14,437 bases of DNA, from NCBI GenBank assembly GCA_029933895.1, contig JAOZNG010000015.1, forward strand, positions 1 through 14,437, given 5' to 3'. Source of the stretch: an archaeon. Its GTDB lineage: Archaea > Altiarchaeota > Altiarchaeia > IMC4 > QMZM01. Below are positions 1 through 7,481 of the stretch, piece by piece. Under the pieces are notes generated by a model. That model was not told the origin of the DNA. It ran no database searches and was given only the letters and a program-made list of their open reading frames with translations. Position numbers and translations under genes: made by a program. Within the stretch, counting starts at the first letter, position 1; each line of letters starts with the position of its first letter.

Positions 1-948
1 ACTCTGAGACAACTCCCCTAAAGCAGACTCCAGATGACTGTAACCCCTGGTAATCCGGTCCACGGAAAAATCCCTCTCGTCACAGAGAAAGGAAACCAGC
101 CTCTCCCTGTCAGGGCTCCTCCACTCAATCTCATAGTCATCAACCACGTCAGGCTTAAGAAAGATAGACCTTACCTCATCAACATCAACATCTAACTCCA
201 ATGAATCAATACCTCCACCCCTAACAATCTTCAACGCCTTCTTGGGCCCGATACCCTTAAACCCCTCATTGAAATCTGTTCCAATAAGGATAGCCATATC
301 AACCAGCTGCTCCCGGGTGACCTGAAGGGAATCAAGAACCACCTCCAGCTTAATAAGAGATAGCTCGTATTTCCCGCTAAGCGTCAATCCCCTCACCAGA
401 TTCTCAGCTCCAAGCAAAAGAGAATCATAGTCCTGGCTTCCCACAGCCCAAGCATCACCTTCCTGACAGAGCTTGACGCACTGAGCCTCCCCCTCGGAGG
501 GAGCCTGCACATAAGGTATCCCCATATAATCCAGCAACCTCTTACAGTCAACCACCATCTCTTCAGTGAACCGCGACGTTCTCTTGGCATATCTCCTGGC
601 ATCCTCCATACGTTCCTCCTCCAGCGCCTTGCTCCATTCCCTCCTGGCCTCATCCTTCAGCTTCCCTCTCCTCCGAATCTCTCTCCTCTTCAGGGAGGGT
701 GGTTCCCCGTCAAACACATAAATCGGTTTAATCTCCTTCTCCAGTAAACGTATGGTTCTGTAGAAAAGCCCTGAGAGGTGGGATGTAATCCTGCCCCGTG
801 AGTCCATCAGGGGGGTACCGTCAGGCTGCCTTATTGTTGAAAGAAACTGGTAGACAGAGTTCATAGCATCTACAGCAATACTCTTCCTATTGAGCTGTTC
901 AAAGTCTATTACCTCATAAGGCAATAAATCCTTGAAATTGACACCCAT
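1..948 (-). CDS. fen: Flap endonuclease 1 (FEN1), 3' end cut by the window
   Basis: This is the structure-specific 5' nuclease that removes 5' flaps during Okazaki-fragment maturation and base-excision repair, normally bound to PCNA. It reads from ATG at 948 toward base 1 with no stop, giving the first 316 residues of a protein that is usually about 340. The N-terminus begins MGVNFKDLLP as in archaeal FEN1. The metal-binding acidic residues fall in the canonical places: D27 (AVDAMN), D80 (VFDGEPP), E152 and E154 (PSEGEAQ), D173 and D175 (GSQDYDS), D225 (IGTDF). The helix-hairpin-helix segment FKGIGPKKALKIV follows. The C-terminal PCNA-interacting (PIP) box would lie outside the window. The start is only 4 nt downstream of the csl4 stop, so the two are probably co-transcribed; no strong Shine-Dalgarno is seen. 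The identification is secure. Confidence 0.96.
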   Translation of the reverse strand, partial: MGVNFKDLLPYEVIDFEQLNRKSIAVDAMNSVYQFLSTIRQPDGTPLMDSRGRITSHLSGLFYRTIRLLEKEIKPIYVFDGEPPSLKRREIRRRGKLKDEARREWSKALEEERMEDARRYAKRTSRFTEEMVVDCKRLLDYMGIPYVQAPSEGEAQCVKLCQEGDAWAVGSQDYDSLLLGAENLVRGLTLSGKYELSLIKLEVVLDSLQVTREQLVDMAILIGTDFNEGFKGIGPKKALKIVRGGGIDSLELDVDVDEVRSIFLKPDVVDDYEIEWRSPDRERLVSFLCDERDFSVDRITRGYSHLESALGELSQS

Positions 949-952
949 TTTC

Positions 953-1513
953 TCAGGCTTTTTCCACTTTCCCGTAGTCTCCAGCTATCTTCCTCTGTTC
1001 TTCATGGGCGCAGTTGGGGCAGACCAGCTTATCCTTGTATTTATGTGTTCTCTCCAGCCTGTGCCTGCATCTCTTACAGAAAGCCAACACCACCCCATAA
1101 TTCCCTCTGGTTGATAAACTCACCATTCCGCCGTGGATCCGGATAATCTCCCCCTCAACAATATCTCCAACACCAAAGAAGTCTTCCGCCTTCTCGACAT
1201 ATTTATCCGCGATATTAGAGACATAAAGCGAGGTTTTCTCGTCTATCTCTGCTTCATAGCCCCGTATCTTCTTCGCTATCACTGTTATATTATTTCTTCT
1301 GATATTGACTATTTCGCCGAAGATGACCTGCCCAACCTCCAGCTCCAGAATGCTTTTCCCCCTGACTTCTGCTGTATGGTTTACCTTATCCAGTTCAGCC
1401 TCTCCCATAATAGCCGCATATATCCTACCGTCTTCCGCAAAGGTTCCCTTCCCGGGAACGAACTCCTCAATGGTGCCGAGATAATCACCAATCAATACTC
1501 TCCCTTTATCCAT
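953..1513 (-). CDS. csl4: Exosome subunit Csl4 (S1 and zinc-ribbon cap protein)
   Basis: This 186-residue protein matches the archaeal exosome cap subunit Csl4, which sits on the Rrp41/Rrp42 hexamer and helps recruit RNA and DnaG during 3'-5' RNA decay. Three parts are visible. The N-terminal Csl4 domain (about residues 1-55) includes GDYLGTIEEFVPGKGTF. An S1-type OB fold (about 58-135) contains VGQVIFGEIV and VGDIVEGEIIRIHGG. A C-terminal zinc ribbon has C146/C149 (CKRC) and C165/C168 (CPNC). The length is normal for the family. The ATG at 1513 is preceded by AGGTGA with 6 nt spacing, which supports this start. It lies just upstream of FEN1 with a 4-nt gap and 49 nt downstream of the SAH hydrolase gene. 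Confidence 0.95.
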   Translation of the reverse strand: MDKGRVLIGDYLGTIEEFVPGKGTFAEDGRIYAAIMGEAELDKVNHTAEVRGKSILELEVGQVIFGEIVNIRRNNITVIAKKIRGYEAEIDEKTSLYVSNIADKYVEKAEDFFGVGDIVEGEIIRIHGGMVSLSTRGNYGVVLAFCKRCRHRLERTHKYKDKLVCPNCAHEEQRKIAGDYGKVEKA

Positions 1514-1519
1514 TCACAT

Positions 1520-1525
1520 TCACCT
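1520..1525 (-). promoter_or_regulatory. Shine-Dalgarno site of csl4
   Basis: The minus strand reads AGGTGA here, 6 nt before the csl4 ATG. It fixes that start and shows that csl4 can be translated from a leadered mRNA. Confidence 0.6.
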
Positions 1526-1543
1526 AATAGAATAATTGAATAT

Positions 1544-1560
1544 GTCTATATATCTCCTTA
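1544..1560 (-). promoter_or_regulatory. Possible TATA-type promoter of csl4-fen
   Basis: The minus strand reads TAAGGAGATATATAGAC: a purine-rich BRE-like stretch followed by GATATATAG, about 35-40 nt before the csl4 ATG. With archaeal spacing of about 25 nt to the transcript start, the RNA would begin just upstream of the AGGTGA site. The element overlaps the intergenic space after the SAH hydrolase stop, so csl4-fen could be transcribed separately or by read-through. This is inferred from motif and position only. Confidence 0.35.
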
Positions 1561-1562
1561 GC

Positions 1563-2810
1563 TTACGTACCCTCCTCCCAGCTCCCAAGGTACTCTCTCT
1601 GTCTCCCGGTGAGCTTGTCCATGTCCACACCCATGGTTTCCAGCTTTAAACCAGCTATCTCTTCATCTATTTCCTTGGGAATTGAATACACTCTGGCCTC
1701 TAACTCATTCTCCAGCAGATGTTTCACCGCCAGAGCCTGGTTGGCGAAACTCATGTCCATTACCTCAGAGGGATGTCCTTCTGCCGCAGCCAGATTAACC
1801 AGCCGTCCTTCAGCAAGTAGATATATTGTTTTCCCATCCCTCAGAGTGTATTTCTCGACGTTCTCTCTTATGATCTTTTTTTCTTTAGCCAGCTCCTCCA
1901 GCTCAGGGATGTTTATTTCAACATTAAAGTGCCCTGAGTTCGCTACTATGGCGCCTTTTTTCATCTCCCTGAAGTGTCTGCCTCTCAGGATGTTGATATC
2001 TCCTGTAACGGTCACGAATATTTCCCCCAGCCTGCAGGCTTCGTCCATGGGCATGACCCGGTAGCCGTCCATCACAGCCTCCAGTGCTTTTACTGGGTCC
2101 ACTTCCGTGACTATGACGTTAGCTCCCATGCCTTCAGCTTTTCTGGCAACTCCCTTGCCGCAGAACCCATACCCTGATACCACAAAGTTTTTCCCTGCTA
2201 TGAGGGTGTTCGTAGCCCTCAATATCCCGTCTATGGTTGATTGCCCTGTCCCGTAGCGGTTGTCGAAGAGGTGTTTCGTCATGGCGTTGTTCACGTCCAT
2301 CACAGGATATCTTAGCTTCCCGTCTTTCTCCATGGCTTTCAGCCTTATAACTCCCGTGGTTGTTTCCTCACAGCCCCCCCGGATGTTTTCCAGAAGCTCC
2401 CGCCTCTCCTTGTGTATAGTGAAGACTAAATCTGCGCCGTCATCTATTGTTATGTTGGGTTTGTAGTCCAGGACCCTGTTTATGTTCCTGTAATATTCCT
2501 CTCTTGTCTCGCCCCTCCAGGCATAAATCTTTGTTCCGTTGTCTGCTAACGCTGCTGCTACGTCATCCTGTGTCGAGAGTGGATTGCATCCGGTGATTGA
2601 TACATCAGCCCCCCCATCAGCAAGGGTCTCCACTAGGACTGCTGTCTCCTTGGTCACATGTAAAGCGAAACCAACGCTAACACCGTTCAGCGGTTTTTCT
2701 TTTTTGAATCTCCCCCTTATCTCCATCAGGACAGGCATGTGATCCATAGCCCACTCAATCTTTAATCTGCCCTCTTCAGCTAAGTTTATGTCTTTTACGT
2801 GATAGTCCAT
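1563..2810 (-). CDS. ahcY: S-adenosylhomocysteine / S-inosylhomocysteine hydrolase
   Basis: This 415-residue NAD-dependent hydrolase cleaves S-adenosylhomocysteine, or its deaminated form, to homocysteine and the nucleoside, removing the inhibitory product of SAM-dependent methylation. Visible substrate-site elements are [14 protein letters not shown] (H51, residues 50-62), [14 protein letters not shown] (75-88), DDGAD (123-127), EETTTGV (148-154), and K179/D183/N184 within [13 protein letters not shown]. The Rossmann NAD site is [13 protein letters not shown] (211-223), followed by SGHFNVEI (292-299) and [18 protein letters not shown] (344-361). The C-terminal Lys-Tyr tail of bacterial and eukaryotic enzymes is absent, as in archaeal homologues. 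In Methanocaldococcus jannaschii the orthologue (MJ1388) prefers S-inosylhomocysteine. The DadD-type deaminase at the other end of this window makes that plausible here, but the sequence alone does not decide substrate. Confidence 0.95.
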   Translation of the reverse strand: MDYHVKDINLAEEGRLKIEWAMDHMPVLMEIRGRFKKEKPLNGVSVGFALHVTKETAVLVETLADGGADVSITGCNPLSTQDDVAAALADNGTKIYAWRGETREEYYRNINRVLDYKPNITIDDGADLVFTIHKERRELLENIRGGCEETTTGVIRLKAMEKDGKLRYPVMDVNNAMTKHLFDNRYGTGQSTIDGILRATNTLIAGKNFVVSGYGFCGKGVARKAEGMGANVIVTEVDPVKALEAVMDGYRVMPMDEACRLGEIFVTVTGDINILRGRHFREMKKGAIVANSGHFNVEINIPELEELAKEKKIIRENVEKYTLRDGKTIYLLAEGRLVNLAAAEGHPSEVMDMSFANQALAVKHLLENELEARVYSIPKEIDEEIAGLKLETMGVDMDKLTGRQREYLGSWEEGT

Positions 2811-3026
2811 TTTCGTTTTAGGTTTGGTATATGATTAAGTATTAAACAATAAAATTCCAGCGGAGTTGCCTGTATTCTTCCGAAGGTTTTTTGAAGTGAA
2901 TTTTTGGACCCATATCTCTGGAAATGTACATCATTTATTAATATTTTATCTGATTTTAGCATAATATCGGTTCATAGAATATAGATAGAAATGATTTTAT
3001 AGTCGAATTGATAATTATTTAATGAG
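2811..3026. other. Divergent AT-rich intergenic region with promoters for both sides
   Basis: These 216 bp separate the divergently transcribed SAH hydrolase (minus) and KaiC-like gene (plus) and contain no convincing ORF. The region is AT-rich with several TATA-like stretches: TTTATTAATATTTTAT around 2934-2949 and GATTTTATAG at 2993-3002 on the plus strand, and CTTAATCATATA on the minus strand about 20-35 nt before the hydrolase ATG. Neither start has a clear Shine-Dalgarno, so one or both transcripts may be leaderless or short-leadered. Confidence 0.5.
2988..3003 (+). promoter_or_regulatory. Candidate BRE/TATA promoter of the KaiC-like operon
   Basis: GAAATGATTTTATAGT has the purine-then-TATA layout of an archaeal promoter, and its TATA centre lies about 28-30 nt upstream of the ATG at 3027. 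That is the distance expected if transcription starts at or very near the start codon. No Shine-Dalgarno precedes the ATG, which fits a leaderless mRNA. Other AT-rich stretches nearby could serve instead. Confidence 0.4.
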
Positions 3027-4676
3027 ATGTCAGATAAAAGTGACAGAAGTGTAACAGGCAATCCCCAGTTGGATCAACTACTGGGCGGAGGATTCCCAAA
3101 AGGAGCAGTTATCCTCCTAGCAGGGGCCTCAGGCACCGGCAAAACCATATTGTCCTTCGAATGGCTGTTTAACGGCGCCAAGATGCTTGATGAAAACGGC
3201 ATATACATCACCCTCACGGAGCCGTTATTTAAGACACTAAAGAACCTGGAGGGCCTAGACTACTACAGCCAGGAGGCAGTGGAGGATGAGAGAGTCAAGA
3301 TCATGGATCCGAGGAAAAGCCTTGGGGAAACTGGTTTAGACGGAAACAGGATCCTAGACCTAATCGAAGAGGAGGTTAAAAAGAACGACGCAGAGAGATT
3401 GATTATTGACTCCATAACCGCCATAGCATATAACCTGGAGGATAAGGCCAAAATCAGGAGATTCATCTTTGATCTGGGGACTATGCTCGCATCGCTGGGA
3501 TGCACAACCATATTAACAAGCGAGGTGGTTGGGGAGGGCTACTCGGTGTATGGCGTTGAGGAATTTATTTCTGACGGCATCATCCAGCTCAGGCAGAGGG
3601 ATATGAACTTTCAGTTAACAAGAACCCTTAAGATCGTTAAAATGAGAGGTGTGGAGTACGCGCCGCATGAAAACAGCTTCAGAATAACAACATCAGGTAT
3701 AAAAATATTTCCTCGGTTAAGTATCCCCATCCAATATGTCTCTGGCAGAGAGAAGATATCTACTGGGATTAAAGGCTTTGATGACATGACCAACGGCGGG
3801 GTCTTCAGGGGCTCAACTAATCTGGTTGCCGGAGCCAGCGGAACAGGGAAATCCATTACGGGGTTGCATTTTATCGCAGAAGGGCTTAGATTAGATGAAC
3901 CATGTCTGCTGGCTGGGTTTGAGGAGTCAAGGGATCAGATAATACGAAATGCGGGGACCTTTGGCTGGGATTTCAGGAGATATGAAGAGAAGGGCCTTCT
4001 GAAGATCATGTGCTCTTACCCCTCAGAGAAATACATTGATGAGCATCTGCTTGACATAAGAGATGCGGTGGAGCATACAGGGGTCAAACGGGTCGTGGTG
4101 GACAGCCTCTCATCTATAGGAAACGCATTTGAATTAGATGAATTCAGGCGTTTTGTTAAACTGCTTAACGGTTACCTTAAATCAAGGGAGGTTACCTCGG
4201 TCTTCACAACCGCTACCGCTACACTTATGAGTGTGGAAACATTAACTGACGCTCATCTCTCAACGATGACGGATAACATCATCCTCCTGAAGTATGTGGA
4301 GTTGGAGGGTGGGGTAGACCTCATGATGTCTGTTCTGAAAACAAGAGGAGATGATCACAGCAAAAGCCTGAGGAGATATAGTATAACCAATAAAGGCATA
4401 GTTGTCGGAGAAACCTTCAGGGGATATGAGGGTGTTTTATCGGGGTCAGCGAGAAAGATTTCTGCAACCGTCCTTGAGCGGGTCAGGCAGGAGTTCATAG
4501 ATAATCTTGGGCCGATGGGGGAGTTGGAGTTCAAGAAGATGAAAGAGGAAGGCAACGTGAAATGTGAAGATATTGTAGAATATGTAAGCTCTCTGGTGAG
4601 TGAAGGCATAATTGATTCAGAGAAGGGGGATGTATTTAAGAGGAGTATAGAGAGTATCTTTGGAGATGTATCTTGA
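3027..4676 (+). CDS. Two-domain KaiC-family ATPase
   Basis: This 549-residue protein has two tandem RecA/KaiC domains. Domain I (about residues 8-230) has Walker A GASGTGKT (33-40) and Walker B LIIDSITAI (125-133). Domain II (about 243-478) has Walker A GASGTGKS (269-276) and Walker B RVVVDSLSS (355-363). Domain II carries the KaiC catalytic pair E299/E300 (AGFEES). Its segment LTDAHLSTMTDN places T407, S412 and T413 at the positions of Synechococcus KaiC T426, S431 and T432, followed by IILLKYVEL and KTRGDDHSKSLRRYSI as in KaiC CII. In domain I the equivalent pair is T64-E65, so one glutamate is lost. About 70 residues after domain II (480-549, helical, charged) do not resemble the KaiC A-loop tail. 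It leads a same-strand cluster with a membrane sensor and two P-loop-less KaiC-like proteins. Its role is probably signal transduction; autophosphorylation is inferred, not shown. Confidence 0.9.
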   Translation: MSDKSDRSVTGNPQLDQLLGGGFPKGAVILLAGASGTGKTILSFEWLFNGAKMLDENGIYITLTEPLFKTLKNLEGLDYYSQEAVEDERVKIMDPRKSLGETGLDGNRILDLIEEEVKKNDAERLIIDSITAIAYNLEDKAKIRRFIFDLGTMLASLGCTTILTSEVVGEGYSVYGVEEFISDGIIQLRQRDMNFQLTRTLKIVKMRGVEYAPHENSFRITTSGIKIFPRLSIPIQYVSGREKISTGIKGFDDMTNGGVFRGSTNLVAGASGTGKSITGLHFIAEGLRLDEPCLLAGFEESRDQIIRNAGTFGWDFRRYEEKGLLKIMCSYPSEKYIDEHLLDIRDAVEHTGVKRVVVDSLSSIGNAFELDEFRRFVKLLNGYLKSREVTSVFTTATATLMSVETLTDAHLSTMTDNIILLKYVELEGGVDLMMSVLKTRGDDHSKSLRRYSITNKGIVVGETFRGYEGVLSGSARKISATVLERVRQEFIDNLGPMGELEFKKMKEEGNVKCEDIVEYVSSLVSEGIIDSEKGDVFKRSIESIFGDVS

Positions 4677-4730
4677 GGGTGTATGAATCAGTTATCCGGA
4701 AACGCAGGAAGCTGACAGGAAAGTAAACAA

Positions 4731-4734
4731 AGGA
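4731..4734 (+). promoter_or_regulatory. Shine-Dalgarno that selects the start of the sensor gene
   Basis: AGGA (within AAAGGA) lies 9 nt before the ATG at 4744. It is 0 and 3 nt from the in-frame TTG codons at 4735 and 4738, too close for either to be used. The ATG at 4744 is therefore preferred. Confidence 0.5.
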
Positions 4735-4743
4735 TTGTTGAAA

Positions 4744-6306
4744 ATGAAAATCAAAACCACGATAACCCTGGTCTTCATAACCTCACTTATGATTGCATCA
4801 ATCAGTGGACTATACCTCTTTTATCTGAATGCAGAAGCGGTTTTAGAGGAACGGACATACAAGCACCTGGAGTCTGTTACAGAATCAAGGGCACATCACA
4901 TCGAAACCTTTCTGGATGACAGACAGATGAAGGTTGATCTGATGGCGACCAGCCTTGTTTACAGGGATCTTCTAAATGCAAGCAGGAAGGATGCTGATTA
5001 CGCTGTGAAATATGAAACCGCGAATAAAAGACTGCAGATTATGGTAGACGCTGACAGCGAAATCTTCAAGTCATGTATCCTGGATAAAAACGGGATAGTT
5101 GTTGCCTCCACTGATGAGGAATCTGTTGGCGCCAATAAAAGCACCAGTGATATCTTCCTCAAGGGCAGGGAAAAAACATACATTAATGAGATCAGTAAAT
5201 GTACGCTCACAGATAAACCTGATATATGCATATCAGCACCAATTAAGGAAAACAATGAATTACTGGGTGTTGTGGTTATATGTTCCTCAATAGATAAACT
5301 AAATGAAATCACGGCAGAAAAATCAGGTTTGGGGCTGAGAGGGGAGACCTATCTCGTGAACAGAGAGGGATACAGGATAACTCCTTCAAGATCCATGAAC
5401 AATACCTTCATGGAACAGAAGGTTGATTCACTGAATGCAAGAAACTGTCGGGCCCACAAACATAAAGAGCATGTTGCCGACGAGGTAACAGCAGTATACA
5501 GGAATTACCGTGGTGTTAATGTTCTGGGAACACATGCATTTATTGAAGAGATGGGTTGGTGTCTGCTGGCCGAGATTGATGAAGCGGATGTATTGGGCGC
5601 TCAGAGAGCACATTTGCTCGAGGTTTTCCTGCTCAGCACATTCATTATCATAACCTGTGTGATCATCTTCAGTTTCCTCATATCGAGATTGATCTCAAAA
5701 CCCATCGAGAGGCTGACGGAGACCATAGAAGACATCAGCAGAGGTAAACTGGATGTCAGAGTGGAGGGGAAGGAGCGAAACGACGAGATAGGGGACCTGG
5801 CGAGAGCATTTGACCGGACCCTGGTAAGCCTGAAGCTGGCGATGAAGCAGACAGCCCCTGAGCTTAGAAAAGAACGGGAGGAGCTGAAAAAAATCATTGA
5901 AGGGAAGACTAAGACAGAGGATGCACTGAAAAAAGCGAAAGAGTATTCTGAAGCACTTATCCAGAAAATGCCCAGCGCCGTATTTACCGTGGATTTAGAG
6001 AAAAGAATTACCTCTTGGAACTCCCGCGCTGAAGAGATAACAGGACTTAAGGAAGAAGAAGTCTTAGGTAAAAAATGCACTGAGATATGGCACTGTCCAT
6101 CCTGTCTCGAGAAATGTAAGCTCTATGCAGAGGATGTGGAAAAACCCATCTATGGAGGGGAATGCCTGATCACGGTTAAAGGAAAAACATTCCAGGCCTC
6201 AAAAAACATAGACTACCTTAGAAACGAAAAAGGGGATATAATAGGCGGCCTGGAAATCTTCAGAGATGCCACAGACCACGAGCAGACTGGGGAGAGAAAT
6301 GGCTGA
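4744..6306 (+). CDS. Membrane Cache-HAMP-PAS sensor without an output domain
   Basis: This 520-residue predicted membrane receptor has a transmembrane helix at about 6-27. An extracellular double-Cache-like domain follows (about 30-285), with typical pieces such as LDKNGIVVASTDEESVG and GLGLRGETYLVNREGY. A second transmembrane helix spans about 291-314. A HAMP linker (about 315-367) includes ISKPIERLTETIEDISRGKL and NDEIGDLARAFD. A short coiled coil (about 370-400) leads into a PAS domain (about 402-510) with AVFTVDLEKRITSWNSRAEEITG. The PAS domain has a cysteine cluster, C445, C451, C454, C458 and C474 (KKCTEIWHCPSCLEKCK), that could bind a metal or Fe-S centre. The protein ends after the PAS domain, with no histidine kinase, HATPase, MCP or GGDEF domain. 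Output must go through a partner, most simply the KaiC-family proteins encoded on each side. Its stop overlaps the next start by 8 nt. Confidence 0.85.
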   Translation: MKIKTTITLVFITSLMIASISGLYLFYLNAEAVLEERTYKHLESVTESRAHHIETFLDDRQMKVDLMATSLVYRDLLNASRKDADYAVKYETANKRLQIMVDADSEIFKSCILDKNGIVVASTDEESVGANKSTSDIFLKGREKTYINEISKCTLTDKPDICISAPIKENNELLGVVVICSSIDKLNEITAEKSGLGLRGETYLVNREGYRITPSRSMNNTFMEQKVDSLNARNCRAHKHKEHVADEVTAVYRNYRGVNVLGTHAFIEEMGWCLLAEIDEADVLGAQRAHLLEVFLLSTFIIITCVIIFSFLISRLISKPIERLTETIEDISRGKLDVRVEGKERNDEIGDLARAFDRTLVSLKLAMKQTAPELRKEREELKKIIEGKTKTEDALKKAKEYSEALIQKMPSAVFTVDLEKRITSWNSRAEEITGLKEEEVLGKKCTEIWHCPSCLEKCKLYAEDVEKPIYGGECLITVKGKTFQASKNIDYLRNEKGDIIGGLEIFRDATDHEQTGERNG

Positions 6307-6889
6307 TTTACGTATAGGGGAAACCAACGTAACGGAACTACTAAGGGAGGAGTTAGGCAGCGGGGAGGGGAATTTTGTCGCAATACTGCAGGTGCCGGAG
6401 GAAAGCTACCTCCAGGTGAACCTGGAGACAATCAGGGTACTGGTGAAGAAATTCAATTACTCAGGGTTATACATAACAATACAGCGGCCTCACACTAACC
6501 TCATGAAGCTGTTTAAGAAGCAGGGCATAAGTGCAGAGAGAATATCTTTCATTGATGCAGCATCCTCTGCTGCAGAGGAAACAGGGAGGGAATCAAGGAA
6601 CTGCATATATGTCCCAAAGGAACTGGGCATAAACAACCTGACACGGGCGACATATAAGATGCTGCCAAACATCAAGGAAGAAAAGAAATTCCTGTTCCTG
6701 GACTCCATAACAACACTCATGCTATATCAACCACTCTCGGAGACACTGAGGTTTGCGGAATTCCTGACCAGAACGCTGAGGAAAACAGACCTCTCAGCGA
6801 TCATCATGAACGTCGGAAGCGAATTCTCCAAGGAGAAATTTATTAAAGACATAGTCTTCCAATGCGACAAAATCATAGAAATCAGGTGA
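6299..6889 (+). CDS. KaiC/RecA-like protein lacking the P-loop, copy 1
   Basis: This 196-residue protein has the later part of a KaiC/RAD55-type RecA fold. GLYITIQRPHTNLMKLF (56-72) matches the strand-and-helix after Walker A, ISFIDA (82-87) the next strand, and KFLFLDSITTLM (130-141) a Walker-B-like strand. The place of Walker A (about 30-40) reads ILQVPEESYLQ, with no GxxxxGK[ST], so ATP binding is unlikely. The ATG at 6299 has GGGGAG 5 nt ahead and overlaps the sensor stop by 8 nt (ATGGCTGA), implying translational coupling. A longer in-frame start at 6266 would run deep into the sensor gene and has no comparable ribosome site. It is a paralogue of the next gene. A DUF835-like assignment is an alternative. 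Inferred role: binding partner or adaptor of the KaiC-like ATPase. Confidence 0.75.
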   Translation: MADLRIGETNVTELLREELGSGEGNFVAILQVPEESYLQVNLETIRVLVKKFNYSGLYITIQRPHTNLMKLFKKQGISAERISFIDAASSAAEETGRESRNCIYVPKELGINNLTRATYKMLPNIKEEKKFLFLDSITTLMLYQPLSETLRFAEFLTRTLRKTDLSAIIMNVGSEFSKEKFIKDIVFQCDKIIEIR

Positions 6890-6890
6890 A

Positions 6891-7457
6891 ATGAGAGATA
6901 CTGCAGGTAAACTTGAGGAGGAAATAACTAACGTGGTGACTGGGGAAATCGTTTTGTTAGAGACCAAGCCGGAAGAGACACTGGATACAACCCTAAACTC
7001 CCTGAAGGCTCTGACCTCAGGCGAATCACAGGGCATAATATTGACGTCCACGAGACCCTACCCTAAACTCATTAAATTGTGCAGGGAAAACAGCATAAAC
7101 ACAGAAAACCTGTCTTTTATCGACACAATTATGATGTCTGTGGGGGTTCCTGAAGAGAATGCTGGAGAGAGCACGCGAGTGACATTTGTGAACAGTACAT
7201 CTGCACTAACAGAGATATCACTCGCCCTGAACAAGAAATACTCCAGTCTCGGGGAGGGTGGATTTCTCTTCATAGACTCGTTGACAACCCTGCTCATACA
7301 CAACAGCCCCGTAGCCCTGACCCGGTTCATACACTACACCCTGACCCGGCTGAGGGTGAGAGATATTGGGGCTTTGTTGACGACAATAGAGGAGGGAATG
7401 GATAGTAAAACAAGGGCTGAGATAGTTACCCTCTGCGATAGAACAGTAATCCTCTGA
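6891..7457 (+). CDS. KaiC/RecA-like protein lacking the P-loop, copy 2
   Basis: This 188-residue paralogue of the preceding gene aligns along its whole length: GIILTSTRPYPKLIKL (48-63), LSFIDT (74-79), GFLFIDSLTTLL (124-135), TRFIHYTLTRLRVRDIGALLTTI (144-166) and a terminal CDRTVIL. The Walker A position (LLETKPEETLDTT, about 22-34) again lacks Gly-Lys-Ser/Thr. The ATG at 6891 comes 1 nt after the previous stop, with AGGTGA too close to serve well. In-frame GTG codons at 6933 and 6936 sit 10-13 nt after a strong GAGGAGGA (6915-6922), so the true protein could be 14-15 residues shorter. Residues 8-12 (LEEEI) match LREEL in the paralogue, which favours the ATG. It is the last clear gene of the cluster. 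Function is unknown. Confidence 0.72.
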   Translation: MRDTAGKLEEEITNVVTGEIVLLETKPEETLDTTLNSLKALTSGESQGIILTSTRPYPKLIKLCRENSINTENLSFIDTIMMSVGVPEENAGESTRVTFVNSTSALTEISLALNKKYSSLGEGGFLFIDSLTTLLIHNSPVALTRFIHYTLTRLRVRDIGALLTTIEEGMDSKTRAEIVTLCDRTVIL

Positions 7458-7481
7458 GCCCAGTTATCTGTGAGGGCAGGG

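Noticed and set aside
393..653. Minus-strand ORF inside FEN1
   Set aside because: A shifted frame within a gene whose catalytic residues are all present in the other frame.
1133..1561. Long plus-strand open frame opposite csl4
   Set aside because: It is antisense to Csl4, whose S1 and zinc-ribbon motifs and ribosome site are clear. The predicted peptide resembles nothing known.
3027..4676. RadA or DnaB/Sms recombinase identity
   Set aside because: Two complete KaiC-type domains and the LTDAHLSTMTD segment match KaiC, not RadA. There is no helix-hairpin-helix N-terminus or zinc finger.
5601..6080. 159-codon minus-strand open frame opposite the sensor
   Set aside because: Ser-rich antisense shadow of the HAMP/PAS region.
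6266..6298. Longer N-terminus for the first P-loop-less protein
   Set aside because: It would overlap the sensor gene by about 40 nt and lacks a ribosome site, while ATG 6299 has GGGGAG at good spacing.
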